In this document: piece after piece, positions 15,638-24,407 of the stretch
Layout of the letters: each line of letters opens with the position of its first letter
How positions within the stretch are numbered: the first letter of the stretch is position 1
Assembly (NCBI RefSeq): GCF_002479495.1
Contig: NZ_DLNQ01000011.1
Span: 62,721 to 126,720 of the forward strand
Direction of reading: 5' to 3'
Length of the DNA: 64,000 nt
From: Brevundimonas sp. UBA7506
GTDB lineage: Bacteria; Pseudomonadota; Alphaproteobacteria; Caulobacterales; Caulobacteraceae
Made by a program: the position numbers and the translations under genes
The notes under the pieces: generated by a model
What the model saw: only the letters and a program-made list of their open reading frames with translations
Databases searched by the model: none
Told to the model about the DNA's origin: nothing

Positions 15638-17089
15638 ATGCGCGACACCCTCGTCAACGCCGCCTCCCTGTCGCGTCAACTGAACGGCTGGCGCGGGCCG
15701 GACGGCGAGCCCGCCTATCGCCGCCTGTCCGAGGCGCTTAAACTGATGATCCTGGACGGGCGGCTGTCGCTCAACGCGCGCCTGCCCGGCGAGCGACGCC
15801 TGGCCGAGACCCTGGGCGTCAGCCGCATCACCGTCAGCGCGGCGCTGGACCGGCTGCGGGCCGACGGCTTCGTCGTCAGCCGCACGGGATCGGGCAGCGT
15901 CACCGCCCTGCCCGCCAGCGCCGCCTCGCGGCCGGTGCGGCTGGACGGGCCGATGCAGGGCGACGACACGCCCGGCGTCATCGACATGGCCACCGCCTCC
16001 ATGCCCGCCGACGAACAGGTTCACGCCGCCTACGCCCGGGCGCTGGAGGCCCTGCCCGCCCACCTGCCGGGTCGGGGCTATGAGCCGGTGGGGATCGAGG
16101 CCCTGCGCCGCGTCGTCGCCGACCGCTACGCCGCCGAAGGTCTGGCGACATCGCCCGATCAGATCGTGGTCACGGCCGGGGCGCTGGGAGCCCTGGCCAT
16201 CCTGCTGCGAGCCGTGACCCGGCCCGGCGACCGGGTGGTGGTCGAGCACCCCGGCTATCCCCATGCGCTCGACGCCCTGGTGCAGGCAGGCCTCGACCTG
16301 ACGCCTGTGGCCATGACGCCGCTGGGCTGGGACATGGACGGGATGCTGGCGGCCATCGCCCGCGTCCGCCCGCGGCTGGTCTATCTGATCGGGGCGCACC
16401 AGAACCCGACCGGCAATGTCCTGTCGGCGGGCGACGAGGCTGCTCTCGCGGAGGCGGCCGCCCGCGTCGGCGCCCTGCTGGTGCTGGACGACACCCTGCG
16501 CGAGCTGTGGTTCGACCGACCGCCGCCCCCGCCCGTCGATCACGGCCCGCACGTCATTCGGCTGGGTTCTACCAGCAAGCCCTACTGGGGGGGCTTACGC
16601 GTCGGCTGGCTGCGCGGCCACGCCGACGTCATCGACAGGGTGATCCGCCGCCGCCCGTCGCTGGACCTCGGCGTGCCGGTGATGGAGCAACTGGCCGCCG
16701 CCGTCCTGCTGAGCGGCGATCCCGCCCCGCTGGAGGCGCGGCGCAGAACCATCGCGCGGCAGGAAGCCCACCTGCGCGCCCGGCTGGCCGAGGTCCTGCC
16801 GGACTGGAAGACGCGCCGACCCGAGGGGGGCCTGTCGCTCTGGGTCGAGCTGCCCCGGCCCGACAGCACCCGCCTGGCCCTAGCCGCGCCGGACCACGGC
16901 GTGCGCATCGCGCCCGGCGTTCGCTTCGGGATCAACGGCGCCTATGAGCGCTTCCTGCGCCTGCCCTTCAGCCGCAACGAGGCCGATCTGGACCGCGCGG
17001 TGGAGGGCCTGACCGCAGCGTGGAACACGCTGGATCGCAGCAAGCCGCGCAAAGCGCTCATCCGGGCCGACGCCGAGCCGGTGATCTAG
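15638..17089 (+). CDS. MocR/PdxR-type GntR-family regulator with aminotransferase domain
   Basis: A 483-aa fusion of an N-terminal GntR winged helix (residues 27-90: LPGERRLAETLGVSRITVSAALDRLRADGF) and a fold-type I PLP aminotransferase-like domain. The PLP-binding lysine is K314 in STSKPYWGG, NPTG lies at 256-259, and the D-x-x-x aspartate at 284-285. MocR proteins use bound PLP or an aminoacyl-PLP as effector. It probably autoregulates and controls the divergent yczE-like gene. A ribosome site AAGGA precedes the ATG. Confidence 0.92.
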   Translation: MRDTLVNAASLSRQLNGWRGPDGEPAYRRLSEALKLMILDGRLSLNARLPGERRLAETLGVSRITVSAALDRLRADGFVVSRTGSGSVTALPASAASRPVRLDGPMQGDDTPGVIDMATASMPADEQVHAAYARALEALPAHLPGRGYEPVGIEALRRVVADRYAAEGLATSPDQIVVTAGALGALAILLRAVTRPGDRVVVEHPGYPHALDALVQAGLDLTPVAMTPLGWDMDGMLAAIARVRPRLVYLIGAHQNPTGNVLSAGDEAALAEAAARVGALLVLDDTLRELWFDRPPPPPVDHGPHVIRLGSTSKPYWGGLRVGWLRGHADVIDRVIRRRPSLDLGVPVMEQLAAAVLLSGDPAPLEARRRTIARQEAHLRARLAEVLPDWKTRRPEGGLSLWVELPRPDSTRLALAAPDHGVRIAPGVRFGINGAYERFLRLPFSRNEADLDRAVEGLTAAWNTLDRSKPRKALIRADAEPVI

Positions 17090-17146
17090 GTTCGTCGAAA
17101 ACCCGCGCGTTGCCATAGGTTGCAACAGACGCCACGGTCATCCGCC

Positions 17147-17596
17147 ATGCAAATCAGAACCCATACGAAACGGTCGATACGCTTTGCGACTGCGTTCGCC
17201 GCCTGTTTCGTGGTCGGCGGGTCGCTGGCGTTCCTACTTCCGCGTCAGTACGCCAGCCTGCTGATGACCTTAAGTCTGGCCCTCGCCTTTCCCTTGATAT
17301 TGCTGGGCCGAAAATCTCAGCGCATCGTCACGGTGACTACAGCCATATCCACAGACGAACGAAACAGGTTCATCGCGCGAAATACCTTCTGGCTATTCGT
17401 TTTTCTTGCCGGATTGGGCTTTTCATCGTGGTGCGCACTTTTCGCTCCATCTTTCACTTCGAGACCATTCGTCGGACTCGGCTCGGTCATGGTTGCTGCC
17501 GTCGGCCTCTGCATGATGTGGAAGACCACGATGGATCACGTCGCCAAGCTGACCGCCGCAGAAACCGACGCTCCGAGTGAGGCCCATCATCCATGA
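17147..17596 (+). CDS. Hypothetical membrane protein (149 aa)
   Basis: From ATG 17147, four hydrophobic helices are visible (about residues 14-28, 33-52, 83-100, 111-128). A soluble loop (residues 53-80: IVTVTTAISTDERNRFIARN) separates the pairs. Codons are less GC-rich than those of neighbours. The last 10 bases overlap the end of the convergent MFS gene. An upstream in-frame start at 17120 is less likely. No family recognised. Confidence 0.65.
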   Translation: MQIRTHTKRSIRFATAFAACFVVGGSLAFLLPRQYASLLMTLSLALAFPLILLGRKSQRIVTVTTAISTDERNRFIARNTFWLFVFLAGLGFSSWCALFAPSFTSRPFVGLGSVMVAAVGLCMMWKTTMDHVAKLTAAETDAPSEAHHP

Positions 17597-18759
17597 GGCG
17601 ATACTAGAGCTCCATTCCTCCGCTCCAGCCCGAAGGTCATGGCGAACATCAGGACGCATACGAGGCTGGACGCCAGCAGAGCCAGCGTCGCGGAGCGGTC
17701 CAGCAGGACCCCGTAGCTGAGCGGCGCCGCCGCCTGAAGGAAGCGCGCCGGGGTCAGGATCAGGGCCTGACGCGTGGCGTAGTTCTCTTTGCCGAACAGG
17801 TGCAGCGGCAGGACGCCCGAGGCCACCGACAACAGGCCGTTGCCCGCGCCCTGTCCCAGAGACACCGCCCCAGCCAGCGACTTGCCGCCGAAGAAGGCGA
17901 TGGCCGCGCCCAGCGGGTGCAGCAGGGTGGCGAAGCGCAGCACCATGACCGGCGAACCCTTGCCGGATGTGAGGAAGGACAGCAGCCGCACGACCACCGC
18001 CGCGCCCGCCATCAGGCTGGCCGCGCCCGCCGCCTGGGCCGGATCCAGCCCCAGCCGACCCAGCAGACGCGGCAGATGGGCGCTCATGGCCGTGGCGATC
18101 CACCAGGCCCCTGCGAACAGCACCGCCAGCCGGATCATCCGTCCGTCCCAACGCACCGGCTCGCCGTCCGCCGAAGGTCGCGGCCCGGCGCGCCCATCCG
18201 GCAGCAGGGTCAGATACAGCGGCAGACAGACCAGCAGATGCAACCCCGCCCAGCCGAAGCAGGCCCCGCGCCAGCCGACCGTCTCGGTCATGGCCAGGGT
18301 CATGGGCCAGCCCAGCGCCCCGCCAAAAGCTCCGATCAGGGAGACCGCCGTGATCGGCTTCTTCGCCTCTTCGCCGTGGATGGCGACCAGCACAGCATAG
18401 GCCGGACCGTAGAAACCGACGCCCATGCCGACCCCCAGCGTCAGGATCGACGCGATCACGCTGACCGGCCCCTGCGACAGGCCCAGCCCCGCCAGCCCTA
18501 ATGCAAAGACCACCGAGGCGACTGTCAGCGCCTCGCGCCCGCCGCGCCGGTCGACCCAGCGCCCGCCAAAGGGACTGAGCGCCGCCGAGACCAGAAAGGC
18601 CCCCGACAGCCCGGCGAACACCAGCGACGGCGTGGTCCCGGTCCCCGCCGCCAGCGGCTCGGCCAGCACCCCCAGCAGGTAGTAGCTGGAGGCGAAGGCG
18701 ACGATCAGGCCGAAGCCGAGGACGGGGACGATCAGATGATGAGCAGCGGACGACGACAT
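17587..18759 (-). CDS. MFS transporter
   Basis: A 390-aa major facilitator superfamily protein with twelve predicted helices. The loop 2-3 motif reads GGRWVDRRGGREAL (about residues 65-78), the standard MFS motif A, with related sequence after the sixth helix. The substrate cannot be told; 12-helix MFS next to a LysR regulator are often efflux pumps or organic-acid carriers. It is divergent from the LysR gene (53 bases between starts), which probably regulates it. Confidence 0.9.
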   Translation of the reverse strand: MSSSAAHHLIVPVLGFGLIVAFASSYYLLGVLAEPLAAGTGTTPSLVFAGLSGAFLVSAALSPFGGRWVDRRGGREALTVASVVFALGLAGLGLSQGPVSVIASILTLGVGMGVGFYGPAYAVLVAIHGEEAKKPITAVSLIGAFGGALGWPMTLAMTETVGWRGACFGWAGLHLLVCLPLYLTLLPDGRAGPRPSADGEPVRWDGRMIRLAVLFAGAWWIATAMSAHLPRLLGRLGLDPAQAAGAASLMAGAAVVVRLLSFLTSGKGSPVMVLRFATLLHPLGAAIAFFGGKSLAGAVSLGQGAGNGLLSVASGVLPLHLFGKENYATRQALILTPARFLQAAAPLSYGVLLDRSATLALLASSLVCVLMFAMTFGLERRNGALVSPHG

Positions 18760-18812
18760 GGGCCGGTGTCACCGCATTGCCGCCAGGGCGAAAGCGACCT
18801 ATCGGGAAGGGT

Positions 18813-19727
18813 ATGTTCGAAAACCTCACATCCGGCGCCGCCCTGCCCTCGCTGAATGCGCTGCGGGCCTTCGAGGCCATGGCGCGGACCGGCAGCGCGA
18901 CCCTGGCCGGGGCCGAACTGAACGTGACCCACAGCGCCGTCAGCCGTCAGGTCAAGGCGCTGGAGGCGCAGATGGGGGTGCGGCTGTTCGAGGGGCCGCG
19001 TCATGCCCTGACGCTGACGCGGGCGGGGCGGGACCTGCTGCCGGGCCTAACCGCCGCCTTCGACGGCCTCGCCGCCGCCGTGGCGCGGGCCCGCAGCGAG
19101 GGTCAGGACCTGCACGTCGCCGTCAACGCCAGCCTGTCGGTCAAGTGGCTGATCCCGCGCCTGGCCGATTTCGGGCGGCTGCACCCCGAGATTCGGGTGC
19201 ATCTGGTCGAACTGGCGCCCCACGCCGTCAGCCGGCGCGGCGCCGACGTGGTGCTGCGCCTGCTGGACCCCGACCGGATCGAGACGTTGCACGCCGAGCG
19301 GATCATCCCCAACGCCGTCGGTCCGGTCATCGCCCCTTCTCTGGTCGGGGCCCTGACGGGCAATGACCCGCGTGCGGCGGTGCTGAACGCCCCGCGCCTT
19401 GTGGCCCGTACCCACCTGAGCGGGTGGAAGGACTGGTCGGCGTTCAGCGGCCGGCAATCCGTCGCGGCGTCCGAGCGCCCCGTCGCCCACCTGCATTTCG
19501 CGCTGGACGCGGCCCTGGCCGGCTGGGGCGCGGCGGTTCTGCCCTGGGCCCTGGCGGCCGAGGCGGTCGCGGACGGGCGGCTGCTGGCGCCCTTCGGCTT
19601 TCACGCCGACGGCGGGGCGGTCGCCGCCATTCCCGGCGCGGGCGAGGCGTCGCGGGCGCGCCGCGCCTTCGTCCGCTGGCTGGTCGATCAGGGCAGGGCC
19701 ATGCCGGCCGCGCCGATCCCGAACTGA
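18813..19727 (+). CDS. LysR-family regulator, GcvA-like
   Basis: From ATG 18813 (ribosome site GGGAAGG), 304 aa. An N-terminal winged helix (LPSLNALRAFEAMARTGS, then AELNVTHSAVSRQVKALEAQMGVRLFEG) is followed by a periplasmic-binding-like effector domain. The LPSLNALRAFE start and HSAVSRQ recognition helix match the GcvA/AmpR subgroup. Its likely target is the divergent MFS gene. The effector is unknown. Confidence 0.92.
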   Translation: MFENLTSGAALPSLNALRAFEAMARTGSATLAGAELNVTHSAVSRQVKALEAQMGVRLFEGPRHALTLTRAGRDLLPGLTAAFDGLAAAVARARSEGQDLHVAVNASLSVKWLIPRLADFGRLHPEIRVHLVELAPHAVSRRGADVVLRLLDPDRIETLHAERIIPNAVGPVIAPSLVGALTGNDPRAAVLNAPRLVARTHLSGWKDWSAFSGRQSVAASERPVAHLHFALDAALAGWGAAVLPWALAAEAVADGRLLAPFGFHADGGAVAAIPGAGEASRARRAFVRWLVDQGRAMPAAPIPN

Positions 19728-19838
19728 CTGCAACCTGAAGTTTGGCTGAACGCGTCTTTCATCCGACACACGACCGTGGTTCTCTAGGGACGTGCGGCGC
19801 CGGGTTTTCATCCTCGTCGGGGCGCCGTGGAGTTTTTG

Positions 19839-20180
19839 ATGTTCATCGCTGTCGTCACCGCCGCGCTTGCGGTTCTGGGTCCGCCCCAGACGACCCGACT
19901 CGTCTCCTATGACGAGGCGGTGCGGTGCGCCGGGCTGACCCAGGCGGCGTCTGAACTCGAAGGCGGCGAGAGCCGCTATGGCCGCACCCTCTATGACGCG
20001 GCCCTCTACTGGTCGCTGGCGGCCATGCAGGCGGCCACGGCGGCGGGACGTGACCCGACGGTGGCCGAAAACGACCAGACCCGCGCTCGCCTCGATTCGG
20101 TGAAGCGCCTGTCCGCCGGTGAAGCCGAGGCCCGCACCGTGCTGCAACGCTGCCGTCAGAAGACCCCGCGCCTGGGCTGA
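19839..20180 (+). CDS. Hypothetical small exported protein (113 aa)
   Basis: Starts at ATG 19839 or at an upstream GTG (19827). A short hydrophobic N-terminus (MFIAVVTAALAVLG) may be a signal peptide or anchor. The rest is helical, with cysteines at about residues 31 and 106 (VRCAGL, QRCRQK). A long upstream gap of 99 bases carries no clear motif. No family recognised. Confidence 0.65.
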   Translation: MFIAVVTAALAVLGPPQTTRLVSYDEAVRCAGLTQAASELEGGESRYGRTLYDAALYWSLAAMQAATAAGRDPTVAENDQTRARLDSVKRLSAGEAEARTVLQRCRQKTPRLG

Positions 20181-20312
20181 TCCGGCCCCGCGCCGGCCCC
20201 CGCGCGAGGTCGGCGATTATGCTCAAGCCGAACCCATCCGGCGGCGCTGCGTTTGCTTGTGCGTCTGCAGGATCGCCCCCGCGATCCCGAAGCGGGACGA
20301 CGAAGGTCTGGA

Positions 20313-21563
20313 ATGTTCGAATTCGGCAGAGATCTGCGACGGCTGTTCGAGAAAGCGCGCGACAGCGACGATCTCGGCTGGCTGGAACTGATCGGCGTCG
20401 GCCTTGTCGAGGTCGAAGCCCGACAGCAGTCGATCGAGGCCGGACGCGTCTCCTGCGCCCGCCCCCATGACGCCGCCCTGCGCGCCTCGGCCCTATGGCG
20501 TGAACACGCCCGCCGCAGCGGCGCCGCCCTGAGCCTCGACAAGGCCGAGGCGGCCGCTCGTGACGCCGTCCGTCACGCCCGCCACGACGACGAGACCATT
20601 CGCGCCACGCTGGAGCTGGCCCAAAGCGGGATGCTGGCCTTCGACCTGTGCGGCGAGCCCGCACGGCTTGACGCCGTCCTGGCCCTGTTGGCGGCCCTGC
20701 CCGCCGCCCGGCGCGGCGACACCGCCGCCGCGGTGGCCGCCCTGCACGCCCGGCTGCGGGCGCGCCAGGCCTCGCTCTCGGGCGAGGCGGCGACGCTGCA
20801 GGACGCCGCCGTCATGCTGGACAGCGCCCTGCACGGCCTCAAGGGCCAGCAACGTCCGGTCGAGGACGATCTGAGGCTGGACCGCGCCGCCCTGATGCTG
20901 GAGGCGGGTCTGGCCGCGCGCGACCCGCGGATGCTGGATCAAGCCGGCGCCGACCTGCGCGCCCTGGTCGAAGCGGCCACGCCGGAGCAGCGTCCCCTCA
21001 GCCGGGCCCGCGCCTTGGCCCTGTGCGCGACCGGGATGGCGGCCCTGGCGGCCGTCGCCGACGATGTCCTGGCGCGCGATCAGGCCCACGCCCTGTTCGA
21101 CGCCGCCGCCGACCAGTTCACCCCCGACCACAGCCCGCTGGACTGGGCCGCCATCCAGGTGTTGCGGGCCGAGCGCGAGACCCTGCCCCTGCTCGTCCTG
21201 GTCCAGGCCGAGGCCCTGACCGAAGGCGGCGGGCTGGTGCTGGGCGCCCTGGCCCATGAACGCCGCGTCGCCCAGGAGGCCTCGCGCGCCGGATCGATCG
21301 GCGACCTGACGGCCCTGCTGGAGATAGAGACGGGCCTGCGCCGCCGCCTCACCCGCCCTTCGGTGGTCTCGACCCCGCTGGACTGGGCCTCGGACCAGAT
21401 CGGCATGGCGCGGATCGCCCTGGCCCGCGCGCGCTGGACCGGCCAGACCCCGCGCGGCCTGGGGTTGATGCTGACCGAGGCCGCCGCCACGGCGCGCGAA
21501 TACGGCGCCCCGGCCCTGGCCCAGCGCGCCGAACGACTGGCCCGGGCGCCGGAAACCGCCTGA
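20313..21563 (+). CDS. Hypothetical all-helical (TPR-like) protein (416 aa)
   Basis: From ATG 20313 behind a GAAGG ribosome site. The protein is Ala/Leu/Arg-rich and entirely helical, with repeated AxALxxA units resembling degenerate tetratricopeptide repeats (for example ASALWREHARRSGAALSLDK and RALALCATGMAALAAVAD). It has no signal peptide, so it is likely cytoplasmic and a protein-binding scaffold. It stands 76 bases before grxD. Function unknown. Confidence 0.75.
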   Translation: MFEFGRDLRRLFEKARDSDDLGWLELIGVGLVEVEARQQSIEAGRVSCARPHDAALRASALWREHARRSGAALSLDKAEAAARDAVRHARHDDETIRATLELAQSGMLAFDLCGEPARLDAVLALLAALPAARRGDTAAAVAALHARLRARQASLSGEAATLQDAAVMLDSALHGLKGQQRPVEDDLRLDRAALMLEAGLAARDPRMLDQAGADLRALVEAATPEQRPLSRARALALCATGMAALAAVADDVLARDQAHALFDAAADQFTPDHSPLDWAAIQVLRAERETLPLLVLVQAEALTEGGGLVLGALAHERRVAQEASRAGSIGDLTALLEIETGLRRRLTRPSVVSTPLDWASDQIGMARIALARARWTGQTPRGLGLMLTEAAATAREYGAPALAQRAERLARAPETA

Positions 21564-21639
21564 GCTCTTACGCCGCAGCGGCCTTGACCCGGCCCCAATG
21601 GGCGCCTAGCTGACGGGCTTCCCTGAAAGGCCCCTTACC

Positions 21640-22002
21640 GTGACCGATCAAATGACCGCTGACGCCGCTGCCGACCCCGTCCACGCCTTCATCGCCCAGA
21701 CCGTGGCGGAGCATGACGTGGTCCTGTTCATGAAGGGCACGCCGGATGCGCCGCGCTGCGGCTTCTCCTCGCTGGCGGTGCAGATTCTCGACCACGTGGG
21801 CGCGGCCTTCGTCGGCGTCGACGTGCTTCAGGACGAAGCCCTGCGCGACGGCATCAAGAGCTTCACCGACTGGCCGACCATCCCGCAGCTCTACGTCAAG
21901 GGCGAGTTCGTCGGCGGTTCGGACATCGTGCGCGAAATGTTCCAGGCCGGCGAACTTCAAGCCCTGATGGCCGAGAAGGGCGTCGCCCTCGGCGAGGCCT
22001 GA
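21640..22002 (+). CDS. grxD: Monothiol glutaredoxin (CGFS type, Grx4)
   Basis: A 120-aa thioredoxin-fold protein starting at GTG. It has the monothiol active site C40-G-F-S and the conserved WPTIPQLYVKGEFVGGSDI glutathione-binding segment. Grx4 binds a [2Fe-2S] cluster with glutathione and passes it on or works with BolA. No bolA gene is adjacent here. It lies 6 bases before the thioesterase gene, probably co-transcribed. Confidence 0.95.
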   Translation: MTDQMTADAAADPVHAFIAQTVAEHDVVLFMKGTPDAPRCGFSSLAVQILDHVGAAFVGVDVLQDEALRDGIKSFTDWPTIPQLYVKGEFVGGSDIVREMFQAGELQALMAEKGVALGEA

Positions 22003-22008
22003 GACCGG

Positions 22009-22434
22009 ATGGCCCGGCCGCAGTTGCAACCGCGCGAGGACCGCGAGGTCTTCGTCGTCCCCCTGGACGTGCGGCCGGAGCACATCGACGAGAACAACCA
22101 CGTCAACAACGTCGTCTATGTCGGCTGGCTGCAGGACGTCGGCACGGCCCACTGGAACGCGCGCTTCGACGAGGACACGCGGGCGAAGTGGTCCTGGGTC
22201 GCCCTGAGGCACGAGATCGACTACCTGCGCGCCATCGCGCCCGGCGCGACCGGCGTTGTCGCCCGCACCTGGGTCGGCGACCCGCAAGGCCCGCGCTTCA
22301 ACCGCTATGTCCGTATCGAGGACGGCGAAGGCCGCCTGTGCGCCCAGGGCGTTTCCGAATGGTGCCTGGTCGACGCCGCCACCCTGCGCCCCGCCCGAAT
22401 CCCTGCGGAAATGCTGGGGCCGTTTTCGGCCTGA
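22009..22434 (+). CDS. Acyl-CoA thioesterase, 4HBT/hotdog fold
   Basis: A 141-aa single-hotdog enzyme predicted to hydrolyse acyl-CoA thioesters in the cytoplasm. The N-terminal V-x-x-E-H-I-D-E-N-N-H-V-N-N-V-V-Y motif is typical of the FatA/YbgC-like 4HBT family, with the D/N-x-H-x-N active site; WVALRHEIDYLRAI follows. It lies directly after grxD. The substrate is unknown. Confidence 0.88.
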   Translation: MARPQLQPREDREVFVVPLDVRPEHIDENNHVNNVVYVGWLQDVGTAHWNARFDEDTRAKWSWVALRHEIDYLRAIAPGATGVVARTWVGDPQGPRFNRYVRIEDGEGRLCAQGVSEWCLVDAATLRPARIPAEMLGPFSA

Positions 22435-22440
22435 GCTTCC

Positions 22441-22606
22441 CTTCTCCCCTTGCGGGAGAAGGTGGCCCGTCAGGGCCGGATGAGGGGTGTCGGCGCTACG
22501 GCCAACCATTCGACAATCAGGCGGCGAAGCCTTCACAGGATGCGAGGCGCTGACACCCCTCATCCGTCAGGCTTCGCCTGCCACCTTCTCCCTCAAGGGG
22601 AGAAGG
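22441..22606. repeat. Inverted-repeat element (CTTCTCCCC family)
   Basis: The ends CTTCTCCCCTTGCGGGAGAAG (left) and CTTCTCCCTCAAGGGGAGAAG (right) are each small hairpins, and the two halves are inverted copies (GGTGGC / GCCACC, GGATGAGGGGTGTC / GACACCCCTCATCC). The element fills the gap between the convergent thioesterase and lipoprotein genes and is followed by CTTTTTCTT, so it may end transcripts from both sides. Related elements lie at 47,565 and 49,085. Confidence 0.8.
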
Positions 22607-22614
22607 ACTTTTTC

Positions 22615-23013
22615 TTAGAGGCTGACCGGGTTCAGCACGCGCACGTGCTGGCCGGTGTTCAGGCCCAGTTCGGCGTAGGTCCAGCTGACGGCGACGCCTT
22701 CGCGAACGATGGCCTTGCACAGGTCAGGGGCGCGGCGGATCAGGCTGAGCTCGGCCGGATCCGTGTCCTTGATCTTGACCTCGAAGCTGGACGCCTCGGT
22801 GCAGCCGTTGGAGCCGACCACGACGGTCAGGCGCTGGCCGTCGAAGTCGACCTTACGGACGGCTTCCAGAACTTCAGCCTGGGACACGGCCTGACTGGCG
22901 GTGTTGATGTTGACCTTCCGCTCGCCGCCGTCGTTCGAATAGATGACGCAGCCGCCCAGCAGCGGCAGCAGGGCGACGGCCGCGACGGCTGCCCTGATGG
23001 TGGCTTGGCGCAT
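22615..23013 (-). CDS. Small lipoprotein, SNGC family copy 1 (132 aa)
   Basis: A signal peptide ends in the lipobox LLGG-C22, so the protein is lipid-anchored. The mature domain has VVGSNGCTEASSF, then a second Cys (APDLCKA), and VSWTYAELGL..G..V.V.NP. The protein at 26864 shares this layout, so the two are paralogues. The two conserved cysteines may form a disulfide. The ATG overlaps the stop of the upstream 42-aa lipoprotein by one base, suggesting coupled translation. Function unknown. Confidence 0.8.
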   Translation of the reverse strand: MRQATIRAAVAAVALLPLLGGCVIYSNDGGERKVNINTASQAVSQAEVLEAVRKVDFDGQRLTVVVGSNGCTEASSFEVKIKDTDPAELSLIRRAPDLCKAIVREGVAVSWTYAELGLNTGQHVRVLNPVSL

Positions 23014-23141
23014 CAGTTGGCCTCGGCCGGGGTCGAGTGGATGACGCGGGTGGTCGGCTTGTCGCTGGCGATGATGATGCAGCCCGACAGCACGGGCGCG
23101 GCGATGGCGGCGACGGCGAGAGCGATGATGATACGGCGCAT
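23013..23141 (-). CDS. Tiny lipoprotein (42 aa)
   Basis: From ATG 23141 behind a GAAGGGGAA ribosome site. The signal peptide MRRIIIALAVAAIAAP ends in lipobox LSG-C21. Only about 21 residues remain after the lipid cysteine. Its stop overlaps the start of the downstream SNGC lipoprotein by one base (TGATG), so the two form an operon and may act together. Upstream in-frame codons to 23276 lack lipoprotein features. Confidence 0.7.
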   Translation of the reverse strand: MRRIIIALAVAAIAAPVLSGCIIIASDKPTTRVIHSTPAEAN

Positions 23142-23291
23142 AGGTGTTCCCCTTCTTTGCTGGTGGGGAAACTGCCAGCGTCGCCGTTCCAGATCACGTG
23201 AATAATCGGAAAGGCGGGGCTTGAACCGAACCGCCACAGTCATAGCTACTATGCCCCGTCTCCCCCGGGACATCATCCGAAAGTTCTCTGC

Positions 23292-24407
23292 ATGAGCCTG
23301 CTGTTCACCCCGCGCGCCGTCGGCCCCCTGACGCTTAAGAACCGCATCGTCGTCGCCCCCATGTGCCAGTATTCAGCCGTGGACGGCGTTCCCCAGCCCT
23401 GGCACGCCCAGCATGTGGCCCGTCTGGCCCTGTCGGGCGCCGGTCTGGTGGTGATTGAAGCGACCGGGGTCGAGGCGGCGGGCCGCATTTCGTGGGCCGA
23501 CACCGGTCTGTGGAACGACGAGCAGGAAGCCGCCTTCGCGAAGATCATCCGCGACATCCGCACCTATTCGGACACCCCCATCGGCGTCCAGCTGGCCCAC
23601 GCAGGGCGCAAGGCCTCGACCAATCCGCCGTGGATCGACCGGGGCGGCCCCGCCCCCTCCGAAAAGGCCTGGGAGACCTTCTCGGCTTCGGGGCAAGCCT
23701 TCAAGCCCGACTGGCACACGCCGACGGCGCTGGATCGCAAGGGCATGGATCGCGTGGTCGACGCCTTCGTCGATTCGGCCAAGCGCGCCGACCGGGCGGG
23801 CTTCGATCTGGTCGAGTTGCACGCCGCCCACGGCTATCTGCTGACCCAGTTCCTGTCGCCCCTGTCGAACGAGCGGACGGACGAGTTCGGCGGCTCGCTG
23901 GAGAACCGGATGCGTTTCCCGCTGCGCGTGGCCCAGGCCCTGCGCGACGCCTGGCCCCGGACCAAGGCGCTGGGCGTGCGCTTCAACGGCTCGGACTGGA
24001 CCGAAGGCGGCATCACAGTGGAAGAAGCCCAGGCCTTCGGCGCCGCGCTGCACGCCATGGGTTACGACTATCTGCACCTGACCAGCGGGGGCAATGTCGC
24101 CACGGCCCGCATTCCGGGCGATCAGCCCAACTATCAGGTCGCCTTCGCCGAGGCGGTCAAGGCGGCCGCGCCCGAGGCCAATGTCATGGCCGTCGGCATG
24201 ATCGTCACCCCGCAACAGGCCGAAGACCTGCTGGCCGAGGGCAAGGCCGATCTGATCGCCCTGGCCCGCGCGGTGCTGGACGATCCCAACTGGGGCCACC
24301 ACGCCGCCGTGGCCCTGGGCCAGCCTGAGGGCCTGCCCGTCCAGTACGAACGGGCCGGCGCCGGTCACTGGCCGGGTTATGCGACTGCGCGGGCGGCCTT
24401 GAGCTGA
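23292..24407 (+). CDS. Old Yellow Enzyme family NADPH:flavin oxidoreductase (YqjM-like)
   Basis: A 371-aa FMN TIM barrel that reduces activated alkenes or other electrophiles with NADPH. It has the YqjM-class signature APMC25QYS (the redox-tuning cysteine), the substrate/flavin [17 protein letters not shown] motif, and the FMN phosphate site ([11 protein letters not shown]). The last 31 bases overlap the end of the convergent GGDEF-EAL gene. The physiological substrate is unknown; detoxification of quinones or enals is common. Confidence 0.93.
   Translation: MSLLFTPRAVGPLTLKNRIVVAPMCQYSAVDGVPQPWHAQHVARLALSGAGLVVIEATGVEAAGRISWADTGLWNDEQEAAFAKIIRDIRTYSDTPIGVQLAHAGRKASTNPPWIDRGGPAPSEKAWETFSASGQAFKPDWHTPTALDRKGMDRVVDAFVDSAKRADRAGFDLVELHAAHGYLLTQFLSPLSNERTDEFGGSLENRMRFPLRVAQALRDAWPRTKALGVRFNGSDWTEGGITVEEAQAFGAALHAMGYDYLHLTSGGNVATARIPGDQPNYQVAFAEAVKAAAPEANVMAVGMIVTPQQAEDLLAEGKADLIALARAVLDDPNWGHHAAVALGQPEGLPVQYERAGAGHWPGYATARAALS

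Noticed and set aside
22441..22606. CRISPR array
   Set aside because: The element is one inverted pair, not a series of direct repeats with spacers, and no cas genes are present.
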